A stretch of DNA of 64,000 nucleotides from Planctomycetota bacterium (GTDB lineage: Bacteria; Planctomycetota; UBA11346). Made by a program: the position numbers and the translations under genes. The DNA lies in NCBI GenBank assembly GCA_014193115.1, contig BJHQ01000008.1:48648-112647 (forward strand), read 5' to 3'. The notes beneath the pieces are model-generated. The model saw only the letters and a list, made by a program, of their open reading frames with translations. It had not been told where the DNA came from and made no database searches. This document shows positions 51,176-60,298 of this stretch, in pieces (position 1 is the first letter of the stretch; each line of letters begins with the position of its first letter).

Positions 51176-52512
51176 CAGCGCGGTGGTTCGGAGGGTAGAC
51201 GCTGGATCCAGGTGAACACCCCGAAAGCGTGCTTGTTGACCCCGCCACGGGTCTTGTCCCAGGACACTGTGTCGGCAGGAAATTGGCCGAGATTGCCAGG
51301 ATCGCTCGCGGAATTCTTGCCGATCGCGAAGGCAATGTCCTGGAACATGGAATACCCGCCGCCTTGGCTGCTGGTCCAGCATACCCGGTACCACAAGATG
51401 CGCTCCTGACCGCGCAGGCGATTGAACAACAGCCGATCACTGCCGAAGCGCTGGGTAGCTCCGCAGTGGACCACTTCATTCCAGGTGCGGAATCCGGCAG
51501 TCGCACCGGCGCCGCAGGTGATGACGAAGACCGCGTCACTGGATCGCAGATACTTCCCTGCGACCGTCGGATGCGGTTCGCTGATCGCGATCGTATCGAA
51601 ATAGGGTTCAGACAGCGTTCCGACCATGGTCGGAACCCCATCATGTTCGCTCGGCAGTTCCCGATAGACCCGGAACCATCCGCGGTTCATCGAGGCCGGG
51701 GCAAACACCGGAGCAGGACTCAGCGGCGAGGTGATCGGAGCACCGTTGGTGATCCGCCGCCCAGAGACGAAATCGCTTCCGGATACCGGGCTGGTTTGGT
51801 CGCCATGGCTGTCGGCCACCGGTTGCGGTTGCAGAAAGAACGGTGCCCGTTGCAGCGCCGCATCGCGGATGTCGTGGATTGCATTTTGGGCTGCACCATA
51901 TTGGTGGTATCCCGGCGGCGAGACGCCCATGGAAAGATTGGCGGCGGAATCTGGCATGAAATCCGAGGTGACCTGCACCGGATTCATCGTGTAGTGGGCG
52001 GTGGTGGCGTACGGCGGAATGACCCAGCGCGCCATCTCCGAACGGCACACGCCTCCGGGGTGCGGCCAAGAATCGATCCGTTTGGTATCGTCACCGCCGG
52101 CTGGATCGGTCTGGGTATAGCCATAATCATTCCATGGAACCTTGGGCGGAATGCTGGCGGGCACATCTTCACTATCATCTTTCGGATACGAACCGATCTT
52201 CCACCACGTCGGTTGCGGGATCTGCCCGAGGTCGTTGCGGGGCGGTCGAGGGCCGATGCTGCCGTTGCGGTTGTCGATCCAGCCGTGGCCTGGTTCGCCC
52301 CAGCCCAGGCGGCTGGTTTCCAACACATACAGACAGGCGGCGCTCAGCATCAGCCGGGCCTGGGCTTCGCGCAGCAACGGTTGCGCCGCGTCTGCGTCTT
52401 CCCTGGTTCGCAAGAGAAATACCGCGGCGATCACCGCCAGGATGCTGATTAATCCGGTGACCAGCAGCAAGGCGCTGGCGTGACGCGCAAGGCGTCTGAC
52501 CTGGCCAATCAT
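51172..52512 (-). CDS. GspK/PilX-like minor pilin (operon gene 6)
   Basis: 446 residues. N-terminal hydrophobic helix SALLLVTGLISILAVIAAVF without Glu5, as in GspK/PilX tip proteins. The rest is a large extracellular domain with DIRDAALQRAPF and VFVITCGAGATAG. Overlaps both neighbours by four bases. In type II systems the K protein caps the pseudopilus. Confidence 0.65.
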   Translation of the reverse strand: MIGQVRRLARHASALLLVTGLISILAVIAAVFLLRTREDADAAQPLLREAQARLMLSAACLYVLETSRLGWGEPGHGWIDNRNGSIGPRPPRNDLGQIPQPTWWKIGSYPKDDSEDVPASIPPKVPWNDYGYTQTDPAGGDDTKRIDSWPHPGGVCRSEMARWVIPPYATTAHYTMNPVQVTSDFMPDSAANLSMGVSPPGYHQYGAAQNAIHDIRDAALQRAPFFLQPQPVADSHGDQTSPVSGSDFVSGRRITNGAPITSPLSPAPVFAPASMNRGWFRVYRELPSEHDGVPTMVGTLSEPYFDTIAISEPHPTVAGKYLRSSDAVFVITCGAGATAGFRTWNEVVHCGATQRFGSDRLLFNRLRGQERILWYRVCWTSSQGGGYSMFQDIAFAIGKNSASDPGNLGQFPADTVSWDKTRGGVNKHAFGVFTWIQRLPSEPPRW

Positions 52513-54167
52513 CGGTAGACATCTCCGATCGGCGTTGGACTACCCGCAGAGATCATCCCCCAATGCTGGCGAGCCCCCCGGAGATCCGTACACAACGGAT
52601 TACAGATCAGCAGCAGGCGCCGGCCATCAGGCTTGAGGACCTGGGCGGTGATCCGGGTGACGTCTTGTCCGTTGGTCGAGAACCGGAAGGCCGAAATCCG
52701 CATGGTCCGGCCGGCACCTTCGGCGTTCGATAGCGAGGGCGATGACGCAGAACCAGTGGGGGAAAGCGGAATGACCTGGGTTTCAAGTACCAGATTGGGT
52801 AGGTAGGTGGTGAAGATGGTCATGCCGAGTTCCTTGTCGGTGGCGTCTGGGAAGACCGACCACCGCGGCAGGGTCCAATAGGTCGGGAGCGGATTTTTCG
52901 AACCTCCCGAACCGATATAGCCGCCAAATTCTGCCGTCACATCGACCCCGACATATTTCGACTGCGGCCGGGTGATGGGGAACAGCAACTTCGAAGTCCC
53001 ACCCGTTGCCGTCCGGTTGGTGTAAATGACCCCAATAGTCCCAGGTATCATGCTGGAAACCAGAACTCCTTTGTCGTGGAGCGACCAGGTGAAGGGATCG
53101 TGGAAAAATGTCACCAGACCGGTGCCTGCAAACAACAGTTGGGAATAATCGAGGGACTTTCGCACCGCAGCCAATGCGACAGGATACGCATCAATGGTGC
53201 CCGTGAATGCCGTGGTCACCGCAGTCGTCGTCGAGCCGACATTCAGGCTCCACGGAACTTCGCCCAGATCATAGAGCTTGGCGACGTCGGCCCGCGTCGT
53301 CGAACCAGAAAGCAGCAATTGTGCTGGGTCGAATCCGACGGCCTGGCTTCCACCGGTTCCGGTGGGACCGCGCAACCGGTCGTGACGTTGGATCAGCAAC
53401 ATCGCATCGGGAGCGGAATACCAGAAGACGCCCGCTGCACCCAAGGTGCGATACAGATTGAGGTACGTATTGGGCCGAACTCCGCCTGGACCACCGAGCC
53501 GTGCCGACGATTGTTCGTCGACATACGGAGATGGATCGGCGGTATCGATCATTTCGGTATGGGTGACCAGGGAATAATCACCGGATACCTGCAAGGGCGA
53601 CCATTCCCCAGGGACCTTTTGCCACAGGTCCCGATACATGGGGGAGGTTTCCAAGAGGCCAGAAGGATAGGAATACTTGCCACCCGGGTTTGAGAATTTT
53701 CCACGCTGGTCGGAAAAGGCCCTGGGATTGGCAAATAAATGCCCGCGATACCACGCCCGTTGATCATGGGGTTGCAGAGCATTGGGATTCGGAACCAGTC
53801 CGGAAAAGGTCGGATCGATCTCGTTGGTGCGAGCGAACGCGACTTGGCGGAAAGGACGCTTGTTGGCGGCATCGTCGATGGCCATGGTCGCAGCATAGAC
53901 AGTTCCATCACTATCCACTTGTTGCTCCGCGTTGTGCCTGGCGCACCACGGGGGATCGGGATTGGCGGCGCTGTTCCAATAATCCGCATCGTCCAGCGAG
54001 ATGAGCAGGCCCTGTCTGAGCAGCACGCCATCTTCACGGATGTCCGAAACCAGACCCATGGTCCGGGTGAGCAATCGGACGGTGGCCAGGGTGAGCAATA
54101 GGATCGTGGCAATGAGCGCGATCGACACGACCATTTCCAGCAAGGTGAATCCGCGCTGACCGGTCAT
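52509..54167 (-). CDS. Large pseudopilin (operon gene 5)
   Basis: 552 residues from MTGQRG|FTLLEMVVSIALIATILLL, two bases after the preceding stop. Glu5 present. Body of ~500 residues with no recognised domain. GspJ-type proteins share the 'FTLLEm..sia' start but are under half this length. Confidence 0.8.
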   Translation of the reverse strand: MTGQRGFTLLEMVVSIALIATILLLTLATVRLLTRTMGLVSDIREDGVLLRQGLLISLDDADYWNSAANPDPPWCARHNAEQQVDSDGTVYAATMAIDDAANKRPFRQVAFARTNEIDPTFSGLVPNPNALQPHDQRAWYRGHLFANPRAFSDQRGKFSNPGGKYSYPSGLLETSPMYRDLWQKVPGEWSPLQVSGDYSLVTHTEMIDTADPSPYVDEQSSARLGGPGGVRPNTYLNLYRTLGAAGVFWYSAPDAMLLIQRHDRLRGPTGTGGSQAVGFDPAQLLLSGSTTRADVAKLYDLGEVPWSLNVGSTTTAVTTAFTGTIDAYPVALAAVRKSLDYSQLLFAGTGLVTFFHDPFTWSLHDKGVLVSSMIPGTIGVIYTNRTATGGTSKLLFPITRPQSKYVGVDVTAEFGGYIGSGGSKNPLPTYWTLPRWSVFPDATDKELGMTIFTTYLPNLVLETQVIPLSPTGSASSPSLSNAEGAGRTMRISAFRFSTNGQDVTRITAQVLKPDGRRLLLICNPLCTDLRGARQHWGMISAGSPTPIGDVYR

Positions 54168-54169
54168 GG

Positions 54170-57049
54170 TTACCGTCGCACGCCGCATGAGCCAACCGGA
54201 TCATAGCAGACGAACCGGGCCACAGTGTCGGCGCGCAGGCGCCGCCCCTTGGGGATCGGACCGATATCGCACCGACCGTTGCCATTGCGATCCGCACCCA
54301 ATTGGCCGAAGCCGTTCATCCACACCCGGCCCGCCACGGTGGAATCAGCGATCGAAATGAAATTCTGGGAATCCAGAGTGGAGGCATGGGTCTCCAGTCG
54401 GGGCATCCGCAGCCATCGGAACGGCCACTCCGGCTGCGTGTACGCCGATACTGAATTGATCACGCCTCCGAGCTCGCTCAGATTGCTGTTGTTCCCGTAC
54501 GCCGCGCCCTGGGTGTACATGAACGCCACGTCGAACGGGGCCGATGGCGCGGTTTCCGCATCTTCGTAATTCATCCAATCGACTGACCAGAACACGAGTT
54601 CGCGGCATCGTTCCGAGGCATCGAAGGGGCGATTGAAGTGAAAGCCGGTGCTGTCGACGGCAGGCTTCAACAGCCAGGGTTTGTCGCTGGCGCTGTCGGT
54701 TTTTCGATGGAACGATCCGGCATCGCCAGGTTTGACCTTCGTGGGCGGCGCCGTCCAGTTCGGATTGATCATACGGTGGAAATGATCCCAGCTTGGGGGC
54801 GCAGGATTATTTGGGTCCGGATTGTATTCCTGCTTGGCGACAAAGGTTGCAGCCAGGCGGCTGGTCCGGTCGGTCAGTATTTTATAAAATGGTTCCTTTG
54901 CGTCATAATACGTCAGCGGCGACGGGCCGCGTTGAGCCAAACCGCCAGGGAACAGCTCAGTCGACCACAGTGGACGATCCAGGCACGACTGGCGGTTCGC
55001 TGGTCGCGGGCAGCACAGATCGTTGGGATTCTCGGCGGCATAGACCGCGATCCAGCGCATGCAGTTCTCATGGGCGAAGCGGGCGAAATCGAGATCTTCT
55101 TTCAGCAGTTGCTGACCGTCGAAGTATTTTCGGTTGGCCGACAGCATCGCCGCTGCCTCATCGTCGAACACCGTTGATGGTGATGCACTGCCCAGACCCG
55201 GATGGTCCTGGTTCATATCGCAGTAAAGCCAAGCGCAGGTTGAAGCCCCGAGCATCGCGGAATCTGTGGGGAAGACATCATACATGCCTGGAGGTTCATC
55301 CTTTAACGTCGCGGTTCCATCCGGTTTGAACCGTCCATATCCGGTCACCGGATCAGTGGCCATCAACGGACCACGGGCGCCAGTGACCAGCATCGCCGCA
55401 TGGGCAAGGAAACTGAGCGCATAGATCCTGGCGGGGTGCGGGTACCGCCAGTTCTCCCCATCGCAAAGATCGTCACCTGACAGGATCGTCGCATGATTCA
55501 CATCGGTTTTGGGAGCGATCATGGTCAGCAAGGGGTTCTTGCTGGTCGGGATTTCCTTTTCGAAAGCGTTAGAATCCGCTCCCGGCGCCCACAGCGTGTG
55601 GCTCGCCGCAGGATCGACCCGGGTATCCAAGGTTCGCATCCATAATTGCAAAGCCAATCGGCGATAGTACCGACGCATTTCCAGGGATGGCAAGCCGGGC
55701 GGCTCGCGATAGCGATCGTGGTTGATTCCATCGCCTTTCTTGAACGTACCCACCGGATATCCGTCAGGCCTGGAAGGAGGTGTAAGCCCGTCGTACGGTT
55801 CGACGTCGACCGGATCGAACGGAGCAATGAGGCGGTACCAACTATCCGGCGTGGTCAGCGAGGTATCGTTTGGATCCAACGGCTCTGGAGTCGGATTGGT
55901 CGAACCAGGAGGAGCATAGTACAATTTCGGATTGGAGTTGATGAAGACCGTCCCATTGGTGCCGTCATCGGTGATTCTGGTGCCATAACCCCATTTTGGA
56001 TCCTGAAGGGCCGCTACGAAAGCCGTATAAACAGCCGAAGGAACCGGCGGTTTGTCGTTGCCGTTCCCTAATTTCGGCCAGTTGCTGGCATGGTTGACGA
56101 TTTTCACATTTGCTCCAGGGGCCAATTTGAAGGAGATCGGAGTCCAGCCATACCGACTCAATACCAGGTAATCGGTATAGGTCCGTTCCCAGATCGCCAA
56201 CCAAGCTTTGTCGAAATTGCTTCCCGAAGCATTAATATACTGATCCCTGAAGTATTGCCAGATATTTCTGATTTCGCCGGTCGTGGCCGTGGTGACGGTC
56301 CGGGTCGGGTTGGGATTGTAGAGCGTAGAAAGGCTGAAGGGCTCATTTTCAGTACCATTAAATCCGATGACGTAATAGGTCCAGGTCACCTTGCTGCAGG
56401 TATCCGGTGGAAACGGGTACAGTTTGTAGATCGGGAGGTTGTAGGCCGGATGCACCGGCAGCAGATTCTGCTGGGGCAGCCCTTTGACCGCGAAGACCAG
56501 CCGCTGCTGGTCCGTGCTCGATTCGATCTGACTGAATTGGGCGGTACCAGGAACAGAAGAAGCATTGTATTCGATGGCGGCCATCCCGTTCAGGCTGCCC
56601 GGCGGAGGATAGAACAGAGCGCCACCGGCGTCGAGAATTTCTTTGATCTCGTCCTGATCCGAATCAAGTCGCCGGGCGATCTCCACCGGGACCGGGATTC
56701 CGGTCTGGTTGTTGTAATAGGTCCGGCCATTCCCGGTGATGATCTGCTCGGTATCGGGGAAGCTCGGTCGGCACAACGCTCCGCCACGAGCGAGCATGTA
56801 CGCATACGGACCATTGCTGGTTCCGGCACCGGCGGCATCGGTTCCGGTAAATCCCGGAAAGCGCGGATTGCCCTGGGCGATGGCGTCGCCGATGCTGATC
56901 GCCCGGGCGGCTGCGACGCTTTGCATGCGGACCAGCTGCTGGGTGCGCAGCGCCTGGGGCATCATCATCGCCAGCGTGAGCAGGGCGGTGGCGATCAATC
57001 CCAGGGACAGGACGACCTCGATCAGTGAGAATCCGGTCCGCGACGACAT
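54170..57049 (-). CDS. Very large pseudopilin-like protein (operon gene 4)
   Basis: 959 residues from MSSRTG|FSLIEVVLSLGLIATALLT. Normal prepilin site with Glu5, but the passenger is more than four times the family's usual length. It contains HENCMRWIAVYAAENP, CCPRPANRQSCLDRPLW (Cys cluster) and many Pro/Asp/Tyr-rich loops, consistent with a large secreted or surface-displayed domain. Start one base after the preceding TAG. Confidence 0.8.
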   Translation of the reverse strand: MSSRTGFSLIEVVLSLGLIATALLTLAMMMPQALRTQQLVRMQSVAAARAISIGDAIAQGNPRFPGFTGTDAAGAGTSNGPYAYMLARGGALCRPSFPDTEQIITGNGRTYYNNQTGIPVPVEIARRLDSDQDEIKEILDAGGALFYPPPGSLNGMAAIEYNASSVPGTAQFSQIESSTDQQRLVFAVKGLPQQNLLPVHPAYNLPIYKLYPFPPDTCSKVTWTYYVIGFNGTENEPFSLSTLYNPNPTRTVTTATTGEIRNIWQYFRDQYINASGSNFDKAWLAIWERTYTDYLVLSRYGWTPISFKLAPGANVKIVNHASNWPKLGNGNDKPPVPSAVYTAFVAALQDPKWGYGTRITDDGTNGTVFINSNPKLYYAPPGSTNPTPEPLDPNDTSLTTPDSWYRLIAPFDPVDVEPYDGLTPPSRPDGYPVGTFKKGDGINHDRYREPPGLPSLEMRRYYRRLALQLWMRTLDTRVDPAASHTLWAPGADSNAFEKEIPTSKNPLLTMIAPKTDVNHATILSGDDLCDGENWRYPHPARIYALSFLAHAAMLVTGARGPLMATDPVTGYGRFKPDGTATLKDEPPGMYDVFPTDSAMLGASTCAWLYCDMNQDHPGLGSASPSTVFDDEAAAMLSANRKYFDGQQLLKEDLDFARFAHENCMRWIAVYAAENPNDLCCPRPANRQSCLDRPLWSTELFPGGLAQRGPSPLTYYDAKEPFYKILTDRTSRLAATFVAKQEYNPDPNNPAPPSWDHFHRMINPNWTAPPTKVKPGDAGSFHRKTDSASDKPWLLKPAVDSTGFHFNRPFDASERCRELVFWSVDWMNYEDAETAPSAPFDVAFMYTQGAAYGNNSNLSELGGVINSVSAYTQPEWPFRWLRMPRLETHASTLDSQNFISIADSTVAGRVWMNGFGQLGADRNGNGRCDIGPIPKGRRLRADTVARFVCYDPVGSCGVRR

Positions 57050-57050
57050 C

Positions 57051-57938
57051 CTAGAAACTCCGGGCCACCAGCTGGCCGATGGCGCTGCCACGGATCCCGA
57101 CGCGATAGGACCCATCCTGGGTGGCGATGCTCAGGCCGGGAACCTCATCTCCGATTTGCAGCCCTTTGAAGGGGGAATCTTTCACCGTGACCGTCATCCC
57201 GGAAAGCAAGTTGGGCACGGTGTAATCCCAGGTCCGGCCGCTCACCGCGAGCTGGCCGGTCTTCTTCCACAGGCCGTTCCAGGTCCGCTGGGAACAGACC
57301 CGGCCCATTTCGCAAGGCGTGGCATCGATCGGCCAGTTTGGCGTTGTCAACGTTGGCGGCCCGATCAGGGCGCCTGTGGATTGATGGTAATACCAGCCGC
57401 GGTTGGCTACTGCGGCGCTGCGCAGCGGGACCATGGCGCCAGCATTGAGCACATAGGGGATCGCGGTGGTTTTCAGTTTATGGACCATGACCGGCCGGAC
57501 CGTTCCGGTGCTCGACAGCAAGCCGGTGTTTCCGTTCATCTGGCTCAGCGCGGCGTGGCTGGTGAACGCTTCGGCGGTCGTGCCGGTCTCGGTTGTATCC
57601 ATGATCGCCACCCGGCTGAGGTGATCATTGGCCAGGCCGTCGTTCCGCTGCCCCATGGTCAGCGCGACGAAGGCGGAACCGGTGGTGGCCGGATCGGCGT
57701 TGATGACGACGCCGAACACCGTCGCGACGCCTCCACCCAGGTTGTCGGCGGTCATCGACATCGATCGGGCTTTTTCAGCCGTGCTGGTGATGGCCACGAC
57801 CGCCTGGTTCACCGCGGCGCGGCGCATGGTGGACATGACTCCCGACACGCCGAGTCCGAGCAGGATCAGCATGATCGAGAGCACCACCAGCAGTTCGATG
57901 GCGGTAAAGGCTGAGATGGCCGTGGATCGCTGCGTCAT
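57051..57938 (-). CDS. Pseudopilin (operon gene 3)
   Basis: 295 residues. Site STAISA|FTAIELLVVLSIMLI, Ala at -1, Glu5. Resembles GspH-like proteins with an alpha-N helix AVNQAVVAITSTAEKARSM. Overlaps the preceding stop (ATGA). Confidence 0.82.
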   Translation of the reverse strand: MTQRSTAISAFTAIELLVVLSIMLILLGLGVSGVMSTMRRAAVNQAVVAITSTAEKARSMSMTADNLGGGVATVFGVVINADPATTGSAFVALTMGQRNDGLANDHLSRVAIMDTTETGTTAEAFTSHAALSQMNGNTGLLSSTGTVRPVMVHKLKTTAIPYVLNAGAMVPLRSAAVANRGWYYHQSTGALIGPPTLTTPNWPIDATPCEMGRVCSQRTWNGLWKKTGQLAVSGRTWDYTVPNLLSGMTVTVKDSPFKGLQIGDEVPGLSIATQDGSYRVGIRGSAIGQLVARSF

Positions 57939-58486
57939 TTGCTTCCCCAGCTGGTGAGATCGTCGCTGGTCCCGGTGATGCCGTCTGGACCCTTAGAAAA
58001 GATGCCGATTCCGGAATTGCCGTAGACGTGCATGGCGAAGGTGATCTGGATCGGCCGGCCCCAGCCATCGATCGGACGTCCAGCGCCATCCCGAAGGTTT
58101 TTCGGCAGCTTGATCGCGAGCTGCTCGATGGCTCCACGATAGCCGCAGCGTTGGGCCGCGGCATTCGCGGCGCTGTCGGTGAATTGGTCGGGAGCCCCAT
58201 CGACCAGGCCATCCCCGTCGAAGTCCCACAACTGGCGCAGACGCGCTCCGCCAGGATCGGCGGCGTCGGTCACCACCGCCGGTCCGTACATGGTGATCTG
58301 GGTCGCCAAGGTATTGACCAACGCCTGGGTGTTCGACCGGCGCGAGCTTTCCTGCAGAACTGCATAGGCGCCAAGCGACAAGGCCGACAGGGCCATGATG
58401 ATCGCAATCACGATCAGCAGCTCGATCAGGGTGAATCCCGATTCGTGGATGCGGGGGCGTGCGCAGGCCAGGTGGAATTGGTGCAC
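57935..58486 (-). CDS. Major pseudopilin, GspG-like (operon gene 2)
   Basis: 183 residues. Site IHESG|FTLIELLIVIAIIMAL after a 17-residue leader, Glu5. The C-terminal region IDGWGRPIQITFAMHV, then IFSKGPDGITGTSDDL, matches the GspG C-terminal (calcium-site) pattern. Length and first position among pilins suggest the shaft-forming subunit. Confidence 0.88.
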   Translation of the reverse strand: MHQFHLACARPRIHESGFTLIELLIVIAIIMALSALSLGAYAVLQESSRRSNTQALVNTLATQITMYGPAVVTDAADPGGARLRQLWDFDGDGLVDGAPDQFTDSAANAAAQRCGYRGAIEQLAIKLPKNLRDGAGRPIDGWGRPIQITFAMHVYGNSGIGIFSKGPDGITGTSDDLTSWGSK

Positions 58487-58489
58487 GGG

Positions 58490-58897
58490 TCACCGGATGA
58501 GCAGGTTCAAGGTCGCCCCGCAACCGATCGCGAGGATCGCTGCCGCCCGGCAATCGCCGTGGATCAGCCTGAACGACCCGGCCAGCCAGGAACGAACCAG
58601 GATCCACAGCGTGGAGCTGATCAGGACCGCGATGGCGAGACCGATCGCCAGCTCGGAAAACGCCTGGCGGGCCGCCACCAGCAGACCGGCGCTGAGGCCG
58701 GCCGCAGCGATCAGGCCGATCACCGATCCGTAGTCGAAGCGCAGTGCCCGGCGTGGTCGAGGACGGCGACGGAGGTTTTCGGAAATCCGCTCCAACAGTA
58801 CAGCATCTTCACCGGATGGTGGCAAAAAGGTCCGGCACAGCGCAGCATCGAGCCGGTCGTTGCCTGCACATAGATCGATAGGAGCTGTTCGCGACAT
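58490..58897 (-). CDS. Small membrane protein (operon gene 1)
   Basis: 135 residues with two to three membrane helices (VIGLIAAAGLSAGLLVAA; LAIGLAIAVLISSTLWILV; AAILAIGCGATLNLLI) and an Arg-rich stretch before them (LRRRPRPRRALR). Three bases from the next start. Could be an inner-membrane platform accessory; not recognised. Confidence 0.55.
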   Translation of the reverse strand: MSRTAPIDLCAGNDRLDAALCRTFLPPSGEDAVLLERISENLRRRPRPRRALRFDYGSVIGLIAAAGLSAGLLVAARQAFSELAIGLAIAVLISSTLWILVRSWLAGSFRLIHGDCRAAAILAIGCGATLNLLIR

Positions 58898-59133
58898 GGC
58901 AGTTGCGCAGAGTAGCCATTGCCAACGAAAACCTCAATCCGCCAATTCACGACGCTCAAGCAAGGAAAAGCGACCTGGCGTGATGGTTCCGGGACAAATC
59001 AGCGGGAATAACCAACTTGGCGGCCAAGCATCCGGCGCCGAATTGCTGATACGATACCACGGATTGCCATTGCGGGCAAATCCCACCGGGCGGCTGCTAC
59101 GCGAACACGTTGTTCCCGGCGCCCTGATGGCGC
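58898..59133. other. Intergenic, 236 bp
   Basis: No gene supported. Holds the promoter side of the pseudopilin operon. A frame crossing it from the next gene is out of phase with that gene and is a composition artefact. Confidence 0.4.
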
Positions 59134-60237
59134 TCAGCGGTGCCGATCTGGTTGGGCTGCAGCCAATAGGTCGGCGACGCCGCTGTCGATCAGCCGGCGG
59201 ATCAGCGCGGCGATACCAGCGGCGGTCGGCTGCCGCAGCTGTTCGTTCAGGGCCGCTTCGCCTGCGATGTCGACCACTCCGGAGTTCTGCCGGGTCGGGC
59301 GCCACCGCGACAGGGTGGAGCGGACGGCGGGTTCGGCTCCGACCGCCAGCAAGGCGACGAGCAGCGGACCTGCCTGGGGCCAGGATGGCTGGACCAGCAC
59401 CGTGCCATCGCGATCGAATCCTGGCCACCCCGAGCTGGTGGCGGTGCGCAGGCCGGCAATCCGGACGGGATCGAGCAGCCGCGTGAGATCGGCCTGGCGC
59501 AGCAGTTGGAGGACGCGATGCGGTTGTCCGGCGTTGGCGATCAGGTCGAGCCAGTCCTCGGCGTCCGCCATCCCGGTTAGGCGATCCGAATGCATCCGGG
59601 TGGTGCCGCCGCTGGTCAAATGCACGGTGGGCAAGACTCCGGCGTCGGGTTCCGGGCGGAGCGCGGCCAGCGCGCAGATCCGGACCGCTTGGCCGTGCAT
59701 CAGGACGGCGCAGGAGCCGGCGGCAAGATCGGCGAGATGGTCGGACAGGCCGGTGAGCTGGATCCGTTCGGCGGTTCCCGGATGGCGTTGGGCGCGGAGC
59801 AGCCCGCGCAGGGCCGGGCGCGCCGGACCGCGCAGAATCCGGGGAAAATCCTGGGGAGTGGGCATGACCGCCGACCAGTCGAGGCGGTCGAGATCGTTGA
59901 TCAGTCGGTGCTCGATCCCGGGATCGTCGTGGTCGAGCCGGCCGAGCAGGGCATGGCGGAGCAGCAACGGCGAGAAGATCGCCGGGGCATTGGTCGCCTC
60001 CAGAACGATCTGATGGACCAGCTGGCGCGGCCGGCCGACGTGATCGACGCCGTTGGGCTGGACGAATCCGGCCACCCACAGCCCGCTGACCTGGACGATG
60101 TCGAAGCTGCCCGGCTCTCCGTAGAGCTCACCAGCTCGGCGTTCGAGCCAGGCCCGCCAGCCGGCCAGCCACGCCGAGCAGAAGACCGTGCGCTGGCCGC
60201 CGAGGCTGGTGTAGAGATGATGGCCGAGGCGGCGCAT
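59134..60237 (-). CDS. Possible GTPase-associated protein (GAP1-like)
   Basis: 367 residues. N-terminal LGHHLYTSLGGQRTVFCSAWLAGW resembles the 'yTs..gGq....Sp' start of GTPase-associated protein 1. The middle is all-helical with HALLGRLDHDDPGIEHRLIN; the end has repeated helical LLRQAD/LNEQLRQ units. It lies 61 bp downstream of the P-loop gene on the same strand, the usual partner arrangement. Family call is tentative; function would be as an adaptor or effector of the NTPase. Confidence 0.45.
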   Translation of the reverse strand: MRRLGHHLYTSLGGQRTVFCSAWLAGWRAWLERRAGELYGEPGSFDIVQVSGLWVAGFVQPNGVDHVGRPRQLVHQIVLEATNAPAIFSPLLLRHALLGRLDHDDPGIEHRLINDLDRLDWSAVMPTPQDFPRILRGPARPALRGLLRAQRHPGTAERIQLTGLSDHLADLAAGSCAVLMHGQAVRICALAALRPEPDAGVLPTVHLTSGGTTRMHSDRLTGMADAEDWLDLIANAGQPHRVLQLLRQADLTRLLDPVRIAGLRTATSSGWPGFDRDGTVLVQPSWPQAGPLLVALLAVGAEPAVRSTLSRWRPTRQNSGVVDIAGEAALNEQLRQPTAAGIAALIRRLIDSGVADLLAAAQPDRHR

Positions 60238-60298
60238 GGTCAGTCGGCGGGGCTCGCGCCCCGAGCCGCACGGAGTGCGGCGCTCCGTGCTCGGCCGC
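60238..60298. repeat. Hairpin between the two genes
   Basis: GAGCCGCACGGAG-TGCGGCG-CTCCGTGCTCGGC can fold into a strong stem with one or two mismatches, next to GGGGCTCGCGCCCC. REP-like or a weak terminator without a T run. Confidence 0.5.

Noticed and set aside
58934..60079. 381-residue frame on the minus strand
   Set aside because: Arg/Pro-rich shadow of the gene at 59134-60237 in another phase.
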